This document shows, piece after piece, positions 50,071-59,603 of a DNA stretch of 64,000 bases. The notes under the pieces were generated by a model that was given only the letters and a program-made list of their open reading frames with translations, was not told where the DNA came from and made no database searches. The stretch lies in contig CAWJHQ010000011.1 in NCBI GenBank assembly GCA_963842775.1, positions 992,001 to 1,056,000 on the forward strand. Direction: 5' to 3'. A program made the position numbers and the translations under genes. Numbering within the stretch: the stretch's first letter is position 1; every line of letters starts with the position of its first letter. Source of the stretch: R-RK-3 sp963842775 (lineage in GTDB: Bacteria > Pseudomonadota > Alphaproteobacteria > Rhizobiales > Rhodomicrobiaceae).

Positions 50071-50556
50071 ATGACACATGACCATGAGCATTCCAAGCGA
50101 TGGAGGGATGACGGCGTCCGCGTGATAAAGGGCGACCAGCTCGATCCGAACACGGCGCAGACACCGGGCATGTTTCGCCAGGCCGCGATCAATCATGCCC
50201 GCGTCGGCGCGCAAAAGATCTGGGCCGGCACGGTGACGATCGAACCCGACGCAAAGACGGGCGTCCACCATCACGGCGAACTGGAGAGCGTGATTTTCGT
50301 TCTGCGCGGCAAGGCTCGCATGCGCTGGGGCGAAAGGCTGGAATATGTTGCCGAGGCCGAGCCCGGAGACTTTATCTATGTTCCGCCCTATGTGCCGCAC
50401 CAGGAGATCAATGCCGACCCTGACCATCCCCTCGAATGCGTGCTGGTGCGCTCCGACAATGAAGCGGTCGTCGTCAACATTACCGACGTAGACCCCGTCG
50501 AAGCTCCGGAAGAGGTCTATTGGGTCGACCCCATCCACAAGCATCCCGGGCGCTGA
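50071..50556 (+). CDS. Cupin-domain protein
   Basis: 161 residues, single cupin. Motif 1 is GVHHHGELESVIFVLRGKARMRWG with three adjacent His and a Glu as metal ligands, and motif 2 is PGDFIYVPPYVPHQEIN with the fourth His. The protein could be a metal-dependent sugar-binding protein, isomerase or dioxygenase-like enzyme; the sequence does not decide. It is preceded by GAGGAAAG and lies between the DUF763 gene and a convergent dehydrogenase. Confidence 0.83.
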   Translation: MTHDHEHSKRWRDDGVRVIKGDQLDPNTAQTPGMFRQAAINHARVGAQKIWAGTVTIEPDAKTGVHHHGELESVIFVLRGKARMRWGERLEYVAEAEPGDFIYVPPYVPHQEINADPDHPLECVLVRSDNEAVVVNITDVDPVEAPEEVYWVDPIHKHPGR

Positions 50557-50582
50557 CGCGGTTAGGGTCGCGAGGCCGCTAC

Positions 50583-51662
50583 TCAGATGTTTGAGCTATA
50601 GATCGCCTCGACGACCGCGTCCGTGACGTCCTTTGTCGTCGCCGTTCCGCCGACATCGGGCGTCAGTATGCCCGCACCGGTAACCTGCTCCACAGCGCGC
50701 ATCAGGCGAGCGGATGCTTCGGCCTCGCCGAGATGATCGAGCATTTGCGCTGCGGTCCAGAACGCAGCGACGGGATTGGCAATGCCTTTGCCGGTAATGT
50801 CGAACGCCGAGCCGTGGATCGGTTCGAACATCGATGGGAAGCGGCGTTCGGGATCGATATTCGCTGTCGGCGCCACGCCGAGACTGCCGGCAAGCGCTCC
50901 GGCGAGATCGGACAGAATGTCGGCCTGCAAATTTGTCGCCACGATCGTATCGAGGCTGCGCGGCTGCAGCGTCATGCGCACCGTCATCGCATCGACGAGC
51001 ATCTTATCCCAGGCGACGTCCGGAAATTCTGCCGCGACCTCCGCGGCGATCTCATCCCACATGACCATGCCATGGCGCTGCGCGTTCGACTTGGTGACCA
51101 CGGTCAGGAACTTGCGCGACCGGGACTGCGCCAGCCTGAAGGCATAACGCATGATGCGGGTGACGCCGACTCTGGTGAAGATCGCGACCTCGGTCCCGAC
51201 CTCCTCCGGCAAACCGCGATGGGCGCGGCCACCATGGCCGGAATATTCCCCTTCGGAGTTTTCGCGCACGATCACCCAATCCAGATCGCCCGGCCCGGCA
51301 TTGCGCAAGGGCGATTGGATCCCGGGCAGAATCCGGGTCGGCCGGACATTGGCATATTGGTCAAAACCCTGGCAGATCGGCAGCCGGAGCCCCCAGAGCG
51401 TAATGTGATCCGGTACGTCCGGAGCCCCGACAGCGCCGAAATAGATGGCGTCGAACCGCCTGAGCTGCGCAAGACCGTCCGCCGGCATCATGACGCCGTG
51501 CTTCTTGTAATAATCGGAGCCCCAATCGAAGCTCGCGACGCTGAAGCTGATATCGCCCAGCCGCTTCTGCAGGGCTTCGAGCACGGTCAGCCCGGCGGCT
51601 ATGACCTCGGGACCGATGCCATCGGCCGGAATGGCCGCAATCTTATATTCACGCACAGGCAA
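50583..51662 (-). CDS. Tartrate/D-malate dehydrogenase (TtuC-like)
   Basis: 359 residues of the isocitrate/isopropylmalate dehydrogenase family. IAAIPADGIGPEVIAAGLTVLE is the N-terminus, VIVRENSEGEYSGHGGR the substrate loop, VTKSNAQRHGMVMWDE carries the catalytic Lys, and EPIHGSAFDITGKGIANPVAAFW the NAD site. The loop pattern fits tartrate dehydrogenase/D-malate dehydrogenase rather than LeuB. It oxidatively decarboxylates D-malate or oxidises tartrate, consistent with hydroxy-acid use elsewhere in the window. Its 3' end faces the cupin gene. Confidence 0.87.
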   Translation of the reverse strand: MPVREYKIAAIPADGIGPEVIAAGLTVLEALQKRLGDISFSVASFDWGSDYYKKHGVMMPADGLAQLRRFDAIYFGAVGAPDVPDHITLWGLRLPICQGFDQYANVRPTRILPGIQSPLRNAGPGDLDWVIVRENSEGEYSGHGGRAHRGLPEEVGTEVAIFTRVGVTRIMRYAFRLAQSRSRKFLTVVTKSNAQRHGMVMWDEIAAEVAAEFPDVAWDKMLVDAMTVRMTLQPRSLDTIVATNLQADILSDLAGALAGSLGVAPTANIDPERRFPSMFEPIHGSAFDITGKGIANPVAAFWTAAQMLDHLGEAEASARLMRAVEQVTGAGILTPDVGGTATTKDVTDAVVEAIYSSNI

Positions 51663-51946
51663 TCAGCCGTCCTTTGAAGGGATGAAGAGAGAAAGCGGAT
51701 CATGCTCGCAAAGCGCAAGGCGTTTCGCAACTCCTGCGCGGCGGATCAACGCATATTTCGCGGCGTTGTCCGCATTTCGGCTCCACCTCATGCCGACGCG
51801 TTAGCCGATGATAGCCGCTTCGCCGGTGACCGGCCCGCCAGCTACGCGCTTTAAATCATCCGCGCGCGATGTGCGCTCTTCAGCGTTCGCACGCGTAGGC
51901 TCATCAACTGACCCACCCAGATGTGCGGGGCGCGATGCCGATCCGA

Positions 51947-52957
51947 CTATCCTAACCGTCCGACCTTTTCTTCCAAAAGCTGCCAGGCGGTCGAGCCGAG
52001 CTGCTTCTTCCAGCGCGGGTAGAATTCGCCGACCAGCTTTTTCCGGAAGCTTTCCGCATCGGCTTGCGTAAAGATCATTCCCCTCTCTTTGAGCTTCGGC
52101 TCCAAGGCGGCATTGAGCTTCTGCACATGCGTGCGCTGCATGCTGACGTATTTTTTGACGTTGCGATTGATAACCGCCTGCAATTCGCTGGGGATCTTCT
52201 GCCAGACCGCCATATTGGCGATGAGATTGAAGCCCGCCCAACTGTGATTGGTCACGGCGACATATTTTGTGTGTTCGTAAAGCTTGTTGAATTCGGTTAT
52301 CGCCAGCGGGTTTTCCTGCCCATCGATTCGCTTTTCCTTAAAAGCAGTTACCATCTGATTGAAATTTATAATAACCGGCTTTGCTTCCAGTGTAACGTAC
52401 AAATCTTCGAACATCTTCCCCGCCGGCACACGAATTCTTAGGCCGATCACGTCGCTGGCCTTCTTTATCGGCTTATCGACGGTCGAGATCTGTTTAAAAC
52501 CGTTTTCGAGAAGGCCGTATTGGAAACGGTGGATGCCTTTGGCCGCACATTCGCCAGACAGATATTTCCCGAGCGCGCCGTCATTGGCTTCGTGAACCTG
52601 CCGCGAGGTCGCGAATGCGAAGGGCAATCCCTGAATATCCATAGGCGGTACGATGCGGGCGATCAGCCCACCATTCAATGTAAAGAAATCCACTTCGCCC
52701 TTTACGAGCATCTCGAGAACCGCCGGATCGCCGCCGGCCACCTTATTGTTCTCGGGGAAGACAGTGACGTCGACCTTGCCATCGGTCTCTTTTCGGACAG
52801 CGTCCCACAACTCAACCAGAAATCGATGCTGATGACTTTCGGCCGGCTGATTGTGGAGTTGCTTGCCTCGGAACACAGGTTCCGCAGCCTTAGCCCTACC
52901 GATGAAAGGTAAAACGGCTGCGCTCGCGATCAATGTTCTGCGCGTCAATGACAACAT
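51947..52957 (-). CDS. TRAP transporter substrate-binding protein (DctP type), orphan
   Basis: 336 residues. A Tat-like signal (SLTRRTLIASAAVLPFIGRAKAAE) precedes a DctP fold with KQLHNQPAESHQHRFLVELWDAV, VDFFTLNGGLIARIVPP and the conserved Arg region VIGLRIRVPAGKMFEDLYVTL that binds carboxylates. No DctQ or DctM membrane genes lie within reach on either side, so it must work with a distant TRAP permease or was left behind after deletion. A 284-base spacer with no visible gene separates it from the dehydrogenase gene upstream of it in genomic order. Confidence 0.88.
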   Translation of the reverse strand: MLSLTRRTLIASAAVLPFIGRAKAAEPVFRGKQLHNQPAESHQHRFLVELWDAVRKETDGKVDVTVFPENNKVAGGDPAVLEMLVKGEVDFFTLNGGLIARIVPPMDIQGLPFAFATSRQVHEANDGALGKYLSGECAAKGIHRFQYGLLENGFKQISTVDKPIKKASDVIGLRIRVPAGKMFEDLYVTLEAKPVIINFNQMVTAFKEKRIDGQENPLAITEFNKLYEHTKYVAVTNHSWAGFNLIANMAVWQKIPSELQAVINRNVKKYVSMQRTHVQKLNAALEPKLKERGMIFTQADAESFRKKLVGEFYPRWKKQLGSTAWQLLEEKVGRLG

Positions 52958-53262
52958 CGAAATCTCCTAAATATTGCAACGCACAATCGCAACGCAACCA
53001 TATCGACTTCATAAATTCGACAAGCTTTGCCAGCATTTGGCCCCGTGGTCACACTTTGCTTACGGTCGAAACTACAGGCTGGCGCATTATAATTCAATAT
53101 ATTCGAAGGGAGAAACAAGGAGATTGGGTCGTTCGGTTATATGCTGTCTTTCCATGGCGATATCGGCGGCGGCTGAGCCATCTCGCCGATCACTGAGGGC
53201 GAATTCACTATATTAACTCTGTCTATAGCAAATCGGCTCCAATCGAAGGACGTCTGCGTCCG
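52958..53262. other. Intergenic region without gene
   Basis: 305 bases between the TRAP binding-protein start and the 3' end of rhaK, lower in GC than its surroundings. It should hold the TRAP gene promoter and the rha operon terminator, but I see no clear hairpin with T-run and no credible ORF. Confidence 0.4.
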
Positions 53263-54642
53263 TCACCCGGCTCCGCGCTGCAGTTCGGCGCGCCAGTCTT
53301 GCGCGTAATCGGTCCAGAGCCGACCCGGACTTTGAACGGTTCCTTCATCATTCTGCGGCGGTAGCGAAGCAGTTTGCGACGTCAAGAGCGCGGCGCCGGC
53401 GCGCGTTCCCGTGGCGGCGATGACGCCGCGGCCGGTCGCCGCTGCAAGCATGCGGACGTAGAGGTCATTGCGGGCAAATGGGCCGTCGGCAATGATAGGG
53501 CCGTCCGCGCCGATCAGCTTCAAGCAGGTCGCGGTCATCATTGCGAGATAGAAAGAGATAGCGGCGCGCCGCTCGCCGGGCCGGATGGCGTGATCATTGA
53601 TCCATGCCGCGGTCCGATGAGGGAAGGGGCCGTGTCCGGTCAGCACGGACGGCAACAGGAATATCCGCTTTGCGAGCACAGTGGCGACATCGTCCGCCGT
53701 GCAACCCTCGTCAAGCCCCTCGGTGAGGATCGCGTGCTCGCGCCCACCCATGAAGCGCGCGGAGGGAATGGGGTCGCCGAACGCATTGACGTTGATCAGC
53801 GTGTCGCGCTCGGGGTCGAGCACCTTTGCCTGTTCGCCGACGCTCATGGCGATGACCCAGGTGCCGGTCGACACCACGGCGAAAGGTGGCTGACGCGCCA
53901 TCAGATGCGGCAGCAGCGATCCGTTTGAATCATGGATGCCGCAATATACTGCCGTATCGGGGCGAAGCCCGGTACGCACAGTGATGTCGGGAAGGATCGG
54001 GCCGAGGCAATCGGCGCTTCGGCGCAAAGGCGCGAACAAGCCGCGCCAGCCCGACCGGTCGACAAGGCCGGAGTAATCGCGTTTGCCCGGATTCCACAGG
54101 TCGCTGTGAGCGCCGAGCGACGTCACCTCATTAGCGGCGACACCGGTCAGCCGGAAGCTCCAATATTGCGGGTACATCACAATCGCGGAGACATTGCGAA
54201 ACGCATCGGGAAAACGGCGCTCCTGCCAGAAGATCTGAGCGCCGAGATTGAGGCCCTGCGGCAGCCTGGGCGAGCCGCTCTCGGCAAAAGGCGGGCGCGC
54301 CGCATCATATTCGGCGGCGAGCGTGTCCGGTCCATCATGCTCATAGTCGAGCACCGGAAGCGCAAGACGGCCATGCGCATCAAGGACGGCGCAGGTTGCG
54401 CCGTGCGTGGCCGCGGTGATCGCATCGATGGTGTGCTCGCGGTTGAGTTCGCCGAGCGCGTCGAGGACGAATGTCCAGATGCCATCAATATCGTAATGCG
54501 GATAGAGACCCGCCTTCAGCACCGTGTTGGGCCGCGTGCGGACGGCAATCTCGGCAAGCCCATCCATCTCGACGATGGCGACCTTGGCGTTCGTCTTGCC
54601 GATGTCGATGACGGCGACGTTCCGGGGCGTTTCGACCGTCAT
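53263..54642 (-). CDS. rhaK: Rhamnose kinase RhaK (FGGY family)
   Basis: 459 residues. The FGGY/actin-like ATPase fold shows VAVIDIGKTNAKVAIVEMDG (phosphate-1), AATHGATCAVLDAHGRLALPVLDYE and GIHDSNGSLLPHLMARQPPFAVVSTGTWVIAMS (phosphate-2 region). In Rhizobium leguminosarum RhaK closes the rhaRSTPQUK operon and is needed for both uptake and catabolism of rhamnose. Gene order here is the same. Its ATG overlaps the rhaU stop by four bases. Confidence 0.9.
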   Translation of the reverse strand: MTVETPRNVAVIDIGKTNAKVAIVEMDGLAEIAVRTRPNTVLKAGLYPHYDIDGIWTFVLDALGELNREHTIDAITAATHGATCAVLDAHGRLALPVLDYEHDGPDTLAAEYDAARPPFAESGSPRLPQGLNLGAQIFWQERRFPDAFRNVSAIVMYPQYWSFRLTGVAANEVTSLGAHSDLWNPGKRDYSGLVDRSGWRGLFAPLRRSADCLGPILPDITVRTGLRPDTAVYCGIHDSNGSLLPHLMARQPPFAVVSTGTWVIAMSVGEQAKVLDPERDTLINVNAFGDPIPSARFMGGREHAILTEGLDEGCTADDVATVLAKRIFLLPSVLTGHGPFPHRTAAWINDHAIRPGERRAAISFYLAMMTATCLKLIGADGPIIADGPFARNDLYVRMLAAATGRGVIAATGTRAGAALLTSQTASLPPQNDEGTVQSPGRLWTDYAQDWRAELQRGAG

Positions 54643-54956
54643 GGCATGTGAAAGACCGTTTCGAGCGGCACCACGACAGGTTCATTATCCGGCTTCGTCT
54701 CCATGATGTCGGCCATATGCGCCCACCAGCGCTGCATCACCGGATGGCCCGGCAACGCGTCCATCCCATGATCGTCGGTGCGCCAGAGCACTCCGAACAG
54801 CGTGTTCGTTTCCTCGTCGAGATGGATCGAATAGTCCGAGATGCCGGCCTCGCGAAGCAGCGCCACCAGGTCAGGCCAGATCGCGTCATGCCGCTTCCTG
54901 TACTCGGCCTTCATCCCGGGATTGAGCTTCATCTTGAACGCGTATTTTTCGGGCAT
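54639..54956 (-). CDS. rhaU: L-rhamnose mutarotase RhaU
   Basis: 105 residues. KMKLNPGMKAEYRKRHDAIWPDLVALL and HPVMQRWWAHMADIMETKPDNEP match the RhaM/RhaU mutarotase, with the catalytic His in RHDAIWP and the paired Trp of the sugar site. It interconverts alpha and beta L-rhamnose. The ATG at 54956 shares one base with the stop of rhaQ, and its own stop overlaps rhaK, so all three are tightly coupled. Confidence 0.93.
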   Translation of the reverse strand: MPEKYAFKMKLNPGMKAEYRKRHDAIWPDLVALLREAGISDYSIHLDEETNTLFGVLWRTDDHGMDALPGHPVMQRWWAHMADIMETKPDNEPVVVPLETVFHMP

Positions 54957-55960
54957 TACGCAAAGCGCTCCCCACGCAGGCGCCGCCATACGATCGGCGC
55001 GGCGATGACGGCGATCAGCAGCAGGCCGACGAAGATCGACATAACGATGCCCGGCACGTTCAAAAGGCCGAAGCCGAACGTCACCATGCCCATGATCACC
55101 GCGGCGATGACGACGCCGGGAATGCTGCCGGACCCACCCAGAATGCTGACCCCGCCCAAGACCACCATGGTGATTACCTCGAGTTCCCAGCCGATGGCGA
55201 TGGATGGCCGCGTCGACCCGAGCCGGGAGGTGAGACATATCGCGGCCACGCCCGACATCAGCCCCGTCATGAGAAACAGGATGAACTTCACCCTGGCGAC
55301 GCGAATGCCGGAAAACAGCGCGCCCGTAGGGTTGTTGCCGATCGCGTAGACCATCCGGCCGAAGCTCGTCAGGTGCAGGAGAATGCCATAGGCGACGGCA
55401 ACGAGGGCAAACAGCGCAACCTCGAACGAGAACACCCACCAGACATAGCCCTGACCGAAGAAAGCGAAGTCGGCGGGATAGCCGGTAAAAGCCTTGTCGC
55501 CGAGGATGATGTAGGCGATGCCGCGAAACAGGCTCATCGTGCCGATGGTCACCACAATGGAAGGCAGGCCGAAGCCGGCAACCAGCAGGCCGTTGAACGC
55601 ACCGCAAATAAGTCCGACGCCAAGACCGACGAAGACAAGCTGAGGCGTACCCGCACCGAATTGCAGCGCCAAACCCATCGCGGTCGACGCGAGCGCGATG
55701 ATGGCGGCGACCGACAGGTCGATTTCGCCGGCAATGATCAGCAGCGCCATGGCCATAGCGATCATTGCCTTCTCGGTGAAGTTGAAGGTCGCGTCGGACA
55801 GGTTCCAGGGGTTAAGGAAAAACGGAGAGGCGAACGAATTGATCAGAAAGACGGCGATCGCCACGGCGACGAGCAGCATTTCCCAGCTTTTCAGCACGGT
55901 CGCCAAACGGCCTTCCAGGCGATCGGGAATGACGCGCGATATCGGCTTGGAGGTGTTCAT
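54956..55960 (-). CDS. rhaQ: Rhamnose ABC transporter permease RhaQ
   Basis: 334 residues from the ATG at 55960 (MNTSKPIS), which overlaps the rhaP stop. This BPD_transp_2 permease has AMALLIIAGEIDLSVAAIIALAS, IVVTIGTMSLFRGIAYIILG, YAIGNNPTGALFSGI and MVVLGGVSILGGSGSIPGVV. The second of two permeases, it forms the rhamnose channel with RhaP. A longer in-frame extension upstream overlaps rhaP and is not credible. Confidence 0.9.
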   Translation of the reverse strand: MNTSKPISRVIPDRLEGRLATVLKSWEMLLVAVAIAVFLINSFASPFFLNPWNLSDATFNFTEKAMIAMAMALLIIAGEIDLSVAAIIALASTAMGLALQFGAGTPQLVFVGLGVGLICGAFNGLLVAGFGLPSIVVTIGTMSLFRGIAYIILGDKAFTGYPADFAFFGQGYVWWVFSFEVALFALVAVAYGILLHLTSFGRMVYAIGNNPTGALFSGIRVARVKFILFLMTGLMSGVAAICLTSRLGSTRPSIAIGWELEVITMVVLGGVSILGGSGSIPGVVIAAVIMGMVTFGFGLLNVPGIVMSIFVGLLLIAVIAAPIVWRRLRGERFA

Positions 55961-56943
55961 GTCAGCACCTCCACCTTGCGCAGGATGATGCGCTTTGCCC
56001 TTCCCTCGGCGCGCGCATTCACCACCACGGCAATGATGATCGCGGTGCCGGATATGGCGAGTTGCCAGAAGGGCGAGATATTGACCACGGGCAGCGCATT
56101 CTTGATGAGGCCAAGAAAGAGCGCGCCGAGCACGGCCCCCGCCACCGAACCGATGCCACCCGCGATCGAGATGCCGCCGATCACGCAGGCGGCAATGATG
56201 TCCAGCTCGAAGCCGCCGGCGATATCGACATAAGCCACCGCGTAGCGCGAAACCCAGAGATAGCCGGAAAGCCCCGCAATCGCACCGGCAAGCACGAAGG
56301 CGGCGAAACGCGTGCGCCCGACATCGATGCCGGCATAAACTGCCGCGGTCGGATTGCCGCCGACGGCGTAGAAGGCGCGGCCGAGCGGGGTCCGCGCAAG
56401 CAGGACCGCCATGGCGCAGACCACGATGATCGCTATCCAGGAGAGGACAGGCAGGCCGATCAATTCGGCTCGGGCAAAGGCTTTGAACGCATCGCTCATC
56501 TGGTGGGCGTTGACCCATTCGCCGCCGGACAGGACGAAGATCAGGCCGCGATAGATGGTGAGCGTGCCCAGGGTCACCACGATCGGAGGAATGCCGAGCT
56601 GCCAGACCAGCGTTCCGTTGACCGCGCCCAGCAGTGCGCCGCAGACGATCGCGAGCACGATCAGCGCGGCGATCGGGATGCCGGGCATTGCCGCGTTCAG
56701 CATCGCCACCACCATGCCGCAGAGCGCCAGATTCGCCGCCATGGACAGATCGATGCAGCGGGTCAGGATGACGGCCGTCTGGCCGAGGGCGAGGATGATG
56801 AGGATGGCGGTATCGTTGAATACATTGGCGAGATTGGCAGGGCGCATGAAGCCCGGAAAGCGGGAGGAAATGAGCACCAGCAGCACGGCAATCGCTCCGG
56901 CCAGCAACGCCTCGCGGGACCTGAGCAGCCTCGCCGCCATCAC
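55957..56943 (-). CDS. rhaP: Rhamnose ABC transporter permease RhaP
   Basis: 328 residues. The RbsC-like permease has ALGQTAVILTRCIDLSMAANLALCGMV, IPPIVVTLGTLTIYRGLIF, FYAVGGNPTAAVYAGIDVG and CVIGGISIAGGIGSVAGAVLGALF. It overlaps rhaT by four bases upstream and rhaQ downstream. Position and family match the rhamnose transporter of R. leguminosarum. Confidence 0.9.
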   Translation of the reverse strand: MMAARLLRSREALLAGAIAVLLVLISSRFPGFMRPANLANVFNDTAILIILALGQTAVILTRCIDLSMAANLALCGMVVAMLNAAMPGIPIAALIVLAIVCGALLGAVNGTLVWQLGIPPIVVTLGTLTIYRGLIFVLSGGEWVNAHQMSDAFKAFARAELIGLPVLSWIAIIVVCAMAVLLARTPLGRAFYAVGGNPTAAVYAGIDVGRTRFAAFVLAGAIAGLSGYLWVSRYAVAYVDIAGGFELDIIAACVIGGISIAGGIGSVAGAVLGALFLGLIKNALPVVNISPFWQLAISGTAIIIAVVVNARAEGRAKRIILRKVEVLT

Positions 56944-58469
56944 TTGACCTCCCGGATGCCGGCGGCGGCGCGCACCAGGGTTTCGGCGTCCAGGCCTTCG
57001 CGCGAATAGGCCGCCACGATCCGCCCTTCGCGCATCACGATCACCCGGTCGGACATGCCGAGAATTTCAGGGATCTCGGAGGAGACCATGATGATGCTGA
57101 GGCCCTCTTCGGCCAGTTGGCTCATGAATGCGTGCACGGCGGCCTTGGAACCGATGTCGATACCCTTTGTGGGTTCGTCGAGGATGATGATCTTAGGCGC
57201 CGTCGCCAGCCATTTCGCGATCACCACCTTCTGCTGGTTGCCGCCCGACAAAGTGCCGACGTCGCGGTCGAGAGCGGCCGCGCGCAGCTCCAGGCGGGCG
57301 GTGTAGTCGCGGGCAAGCTTGAATTCCTCGGCAAGGCGGATGAAACCGTTGCGCGAGGTTTTCGAAAGCGAGGGAAGCGTCACATTCTGGAAGATCGGCA
57401 GGCCGACGATGGTGCCCTGCTGTCCCCGCTCTTCGGGCACATAGACGATGCCATGGACGATCGCGTCGGACGGCGTGCGGATGACCGCTTCCGAGCCGTT
57501 GATCCCAACCTTGCCCATGGACGGCCTCGTGATGCCGAACAGCGCCTGCATCACTTCGCTGCGCCCGGCGCCGACCAGACCGTAAAAGCCCAGGATTTCG
57601 CCCCGCCGCAGCTCGAAGCTGATGTCCTCGAATTCGGTCGGATGGCTGTAGCCGGAAACGGTCAGCACCGTTTCGCCGATCTCCGCCTTCGTCTTGGGGA
57701 AGATCTGATCGACCGAGCGGCCGACCATCAGACGCACCAGCGTATTGTGATCCGTCTCGCCTATGTGGCCCGCGCCGACGCCCTCGCCATCGCGGAAGAC
57801 GCAATAGCGGTCGGCGATGCGGAAGATTTCGTCGAATTTGTGCGAGATGAACAGGATCGCCTTGCCTTCGGCCTTCAGCCGCTCGATCAACTCGTAAAGT
57901 TCGCCGATTTCCTTGTGCGAGAGCGAGGCCGTCGGCTCGTCCATGATGACGATGCGCGCGTCGACCGACAGCGCCCTGGCGATCGCGACCAGATGCCGGC
58001 TGGCGACCCCAAGATCGCGCAGCCGCGTTTCCGGAGCGATCCGCGCGCCAATGCGTTCAAGCAGCGCGGCCGCCTCGCGGCGCATCGTCTTCCAGTCGAT
58101 GAGGCCGAAGCGACCGACCGGCGCATGGCCGAGAAAGATGTTTTCGGCGACGGACAGGTCGTCGAAGAGAACCGTTTCCTGGTGGATCGCCGTGATGCCG
58201 GCTTTTGCCGCATCATGGGCGGTGGGGAAGGTGACGTCCTGGCCAGACAGCCGGATGGTGCCTTCGTCGGGCTGGTAAATGCCGGTCAGGATTTTGACCA
58301 GCGTGGACTTGCCCGCGCCGTTTTCGCCGACGAGCGCCGTCACTTCGCCGGGGTAGACATCGAGAGCGACGGCGGCGAGCGCGCGCACGCCCGGAAAACT
58401 TTTCGAGATGCCGGAAAGCGTCAACACTGGCGTCTTCGCCCGCACGGACGCAGGTGGCGCATGAAGCAT
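56940..58469 (-). CDS. rhaT: Rhamnose ABC transporter ATPase RhaT
   Basis: 509 residues, two ATPase halves as in RbsA. First: GENGAGKSTLVKILTG, HQETVLFDDLSVAENIFLGH and IVIMDEPTASLSHKE. Second: EILGFYGLVGAGRSEVMQALFG, YVPEERGQQG, LSGGNQQKVVIAKWLA and IIILDEPTKGIDIGSKAAV. The second Walker A is degenerate, as usual for the family. It is encoded directly after rhaS and overlaps rhaP. Here the name rhaT follows the rhizobial usage and not the E. coli symporter. Confidence 0.92.
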   Translation of the reverse strand: MLHAPPASVRAKTPVLTLSGISKSFPGVRALAAVALDVYPGEVTALVGENGAGKSTLVKILTGIYQPDEGTIRLSGQDVTFPTAHDAAKAGITAIHQETVLFDDLSVAENIFLGHAPVGRFGLIDWKTMRREAAALLERIGARIAPETRLRDLGVASRHLVAIARALSVDARIVIMDEPTASLSHKEIGELYELIERLKAEGKAILFISHKFDEIFRIADRYCVFRDGEGVGAGHIGETDHNTLVRLMVGRSVDQIFPKTKAEIGETVLTVSGYSHPTEFEDISFELRRGEILGFYGLVGAGRSEVMQALFGITRPSMGKVGINGSEAVIRTPSDAIVHGIVYVPEERGQQGTIVGLPIFQNVTLPSLSKTSRNGFIRLAEEFKLARDYTARLELRAAALDRDVGTLSGGNQQKVVIAKWLATAPKIIILDEPTKGIDIGSKAAVHAFMSQLAEEGLSIIMVSSEIPEILGMSDRVIVMREGRIVAAYSREGLDAETLVRAAAGIREVK

Positions 58470-58556
58470 GGCGCGTGCCGATAAGTCGTCGATCAGGTTC
58501 AGGATAGCCGAAGCCGGCCCGGCAACAAAGCGCGGGCCGGCTTGACGAGGCCAGGA

Positions 58557-59549
58557 TCAGAATATCTTGGCGAATTGCTCGACATTGGAGGCGTCATAGA
58601 CAAAGGGATCGGCCATCGCGCCCTCGTTGTTCGCGTCGAGCTTCACTTTGCCCATGCGGCCCATCGGGATCTCGGCTCCGGCTTTGGCCTCGGCCTTCTT
58701 GGTCGCCAGATTATAGGCGATCATGGTGGCGGAATAGCCGAGGTCGATCGGGTTCCAGATCGCAAAACTCTTGGAGGCTCCCGATTTGACATGCGCCGCC
58801 ATTTCCGACGGCAGACCAAGGCCCGTCACGTTGATCGCGCCCACCTTGCCGGCGTCCTTTACGGCTTGCGCGGCTGCCACGATCCCGACCGATGTCGGCG
58901 CGATGATCGCCTTCAGACCAGGCTGCGACTGGATCAGCCCTTGCGTCTCGCGATAGGATTTGTCGGCGAGGTCGTCGCCATAGACGGTCGTGACGATCTT
59001 GATCTTCGGATAGTTCGGCAGAACCTTCTTCATCTCCTCGATCCAGGTGTTCTGGTTCGTGGCGGTGGCCGTGGCGGAAAGGATGGCGACGTCGCCGCCC
59101 TGGGGCAGATTATCCGCCGCCAGCTTGACGCACATATTGCCGATCAGCGCACTGGATGAGGGGTTGAGGTGCATCTGGCGGCCCCCGGCCGCGACGCCCG
59201 AATCCCAGGAGATGACGGTGATGCCGCGGCTCATCGCCTTCTTCAGCGCCGGCACGAGGGCGTCCTTGTCATTAGCGGAAACGGCGATGGCATTGACGTT
59301 CTGCGCGATCAGCGCATTGATCACCTCGATCTGCGCTTCGGCGGTCGTGGCGGTCGGGCCGGTGTAGATCACCTCGACATTGCCAAGCTCTTTCGCCGCT
59401 TCCTGCGCGCCCTTGTTCGCCGCCTCGAAGAAGCCGATGCCGAGCGCCTTCACGACGAGGGCGATCTTGACCGTTTCGGCGTGGGCGGCATTGACCGATA
59501 GGGCAGCGGAAAGCGCCGCCGTGACCATGATTTTCTTGAGTATGCTCAT
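58557..59549 (-). CDS. rhaS: Rhamnose-binding periplasmic protein RhaS
   Basis: 330 residues from the ATG at 59549, which has AGGGAGGA 6 bases upstream; earlier in-frame ATGs give no signal peptide. The signal ILKKIMVTAALSAALSVNAAHAE is clear. The mature Peripla_BP_4 fold has IALVVKALGIGFFEAANKGAQEAA, INALIAQNVNAIAVSANDKDALVPAL, GITVISWDSGVA and NPSSSALIGNMCVKLAADNL. It is the first transporter gene after rhaR, 54 bases away. Confidence 0.92.
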   Translation of the reverse strand: MSILKKIMVTAALSAALSVNAAHAETVKIALVVKALGIGFFEAANKGAQEAAKELGNVEVIYTGPTATTAEAQIEVINALIAQNVNAIAVSANDKDALVPALKKAMSRGITVISWDSGVAAGGRQMHLNPSSSALIGNMCVKLAADNLPQGGDVAILSATATATNQNTWIEEMKKVLPNYPKIKIVTTVYGDDLADKSYRETQGLIQSQPGLKAIIAPTSVGIVAAAQAVKDAGKVGAINVTGLGLPSEMAAHVKSGASKSFAIWNPIDLGYSATMIAYNLATKKAEAKAGAEIPMGRMGKVKLDANNEGAMADPFVYDASNVEQFAKIF

Positions 59550-59603
59550 ATTATTATCCTCCCTGGTACGTTTCATATTGCGCCGCCACTCGCGGCCCAT
59601 CCG

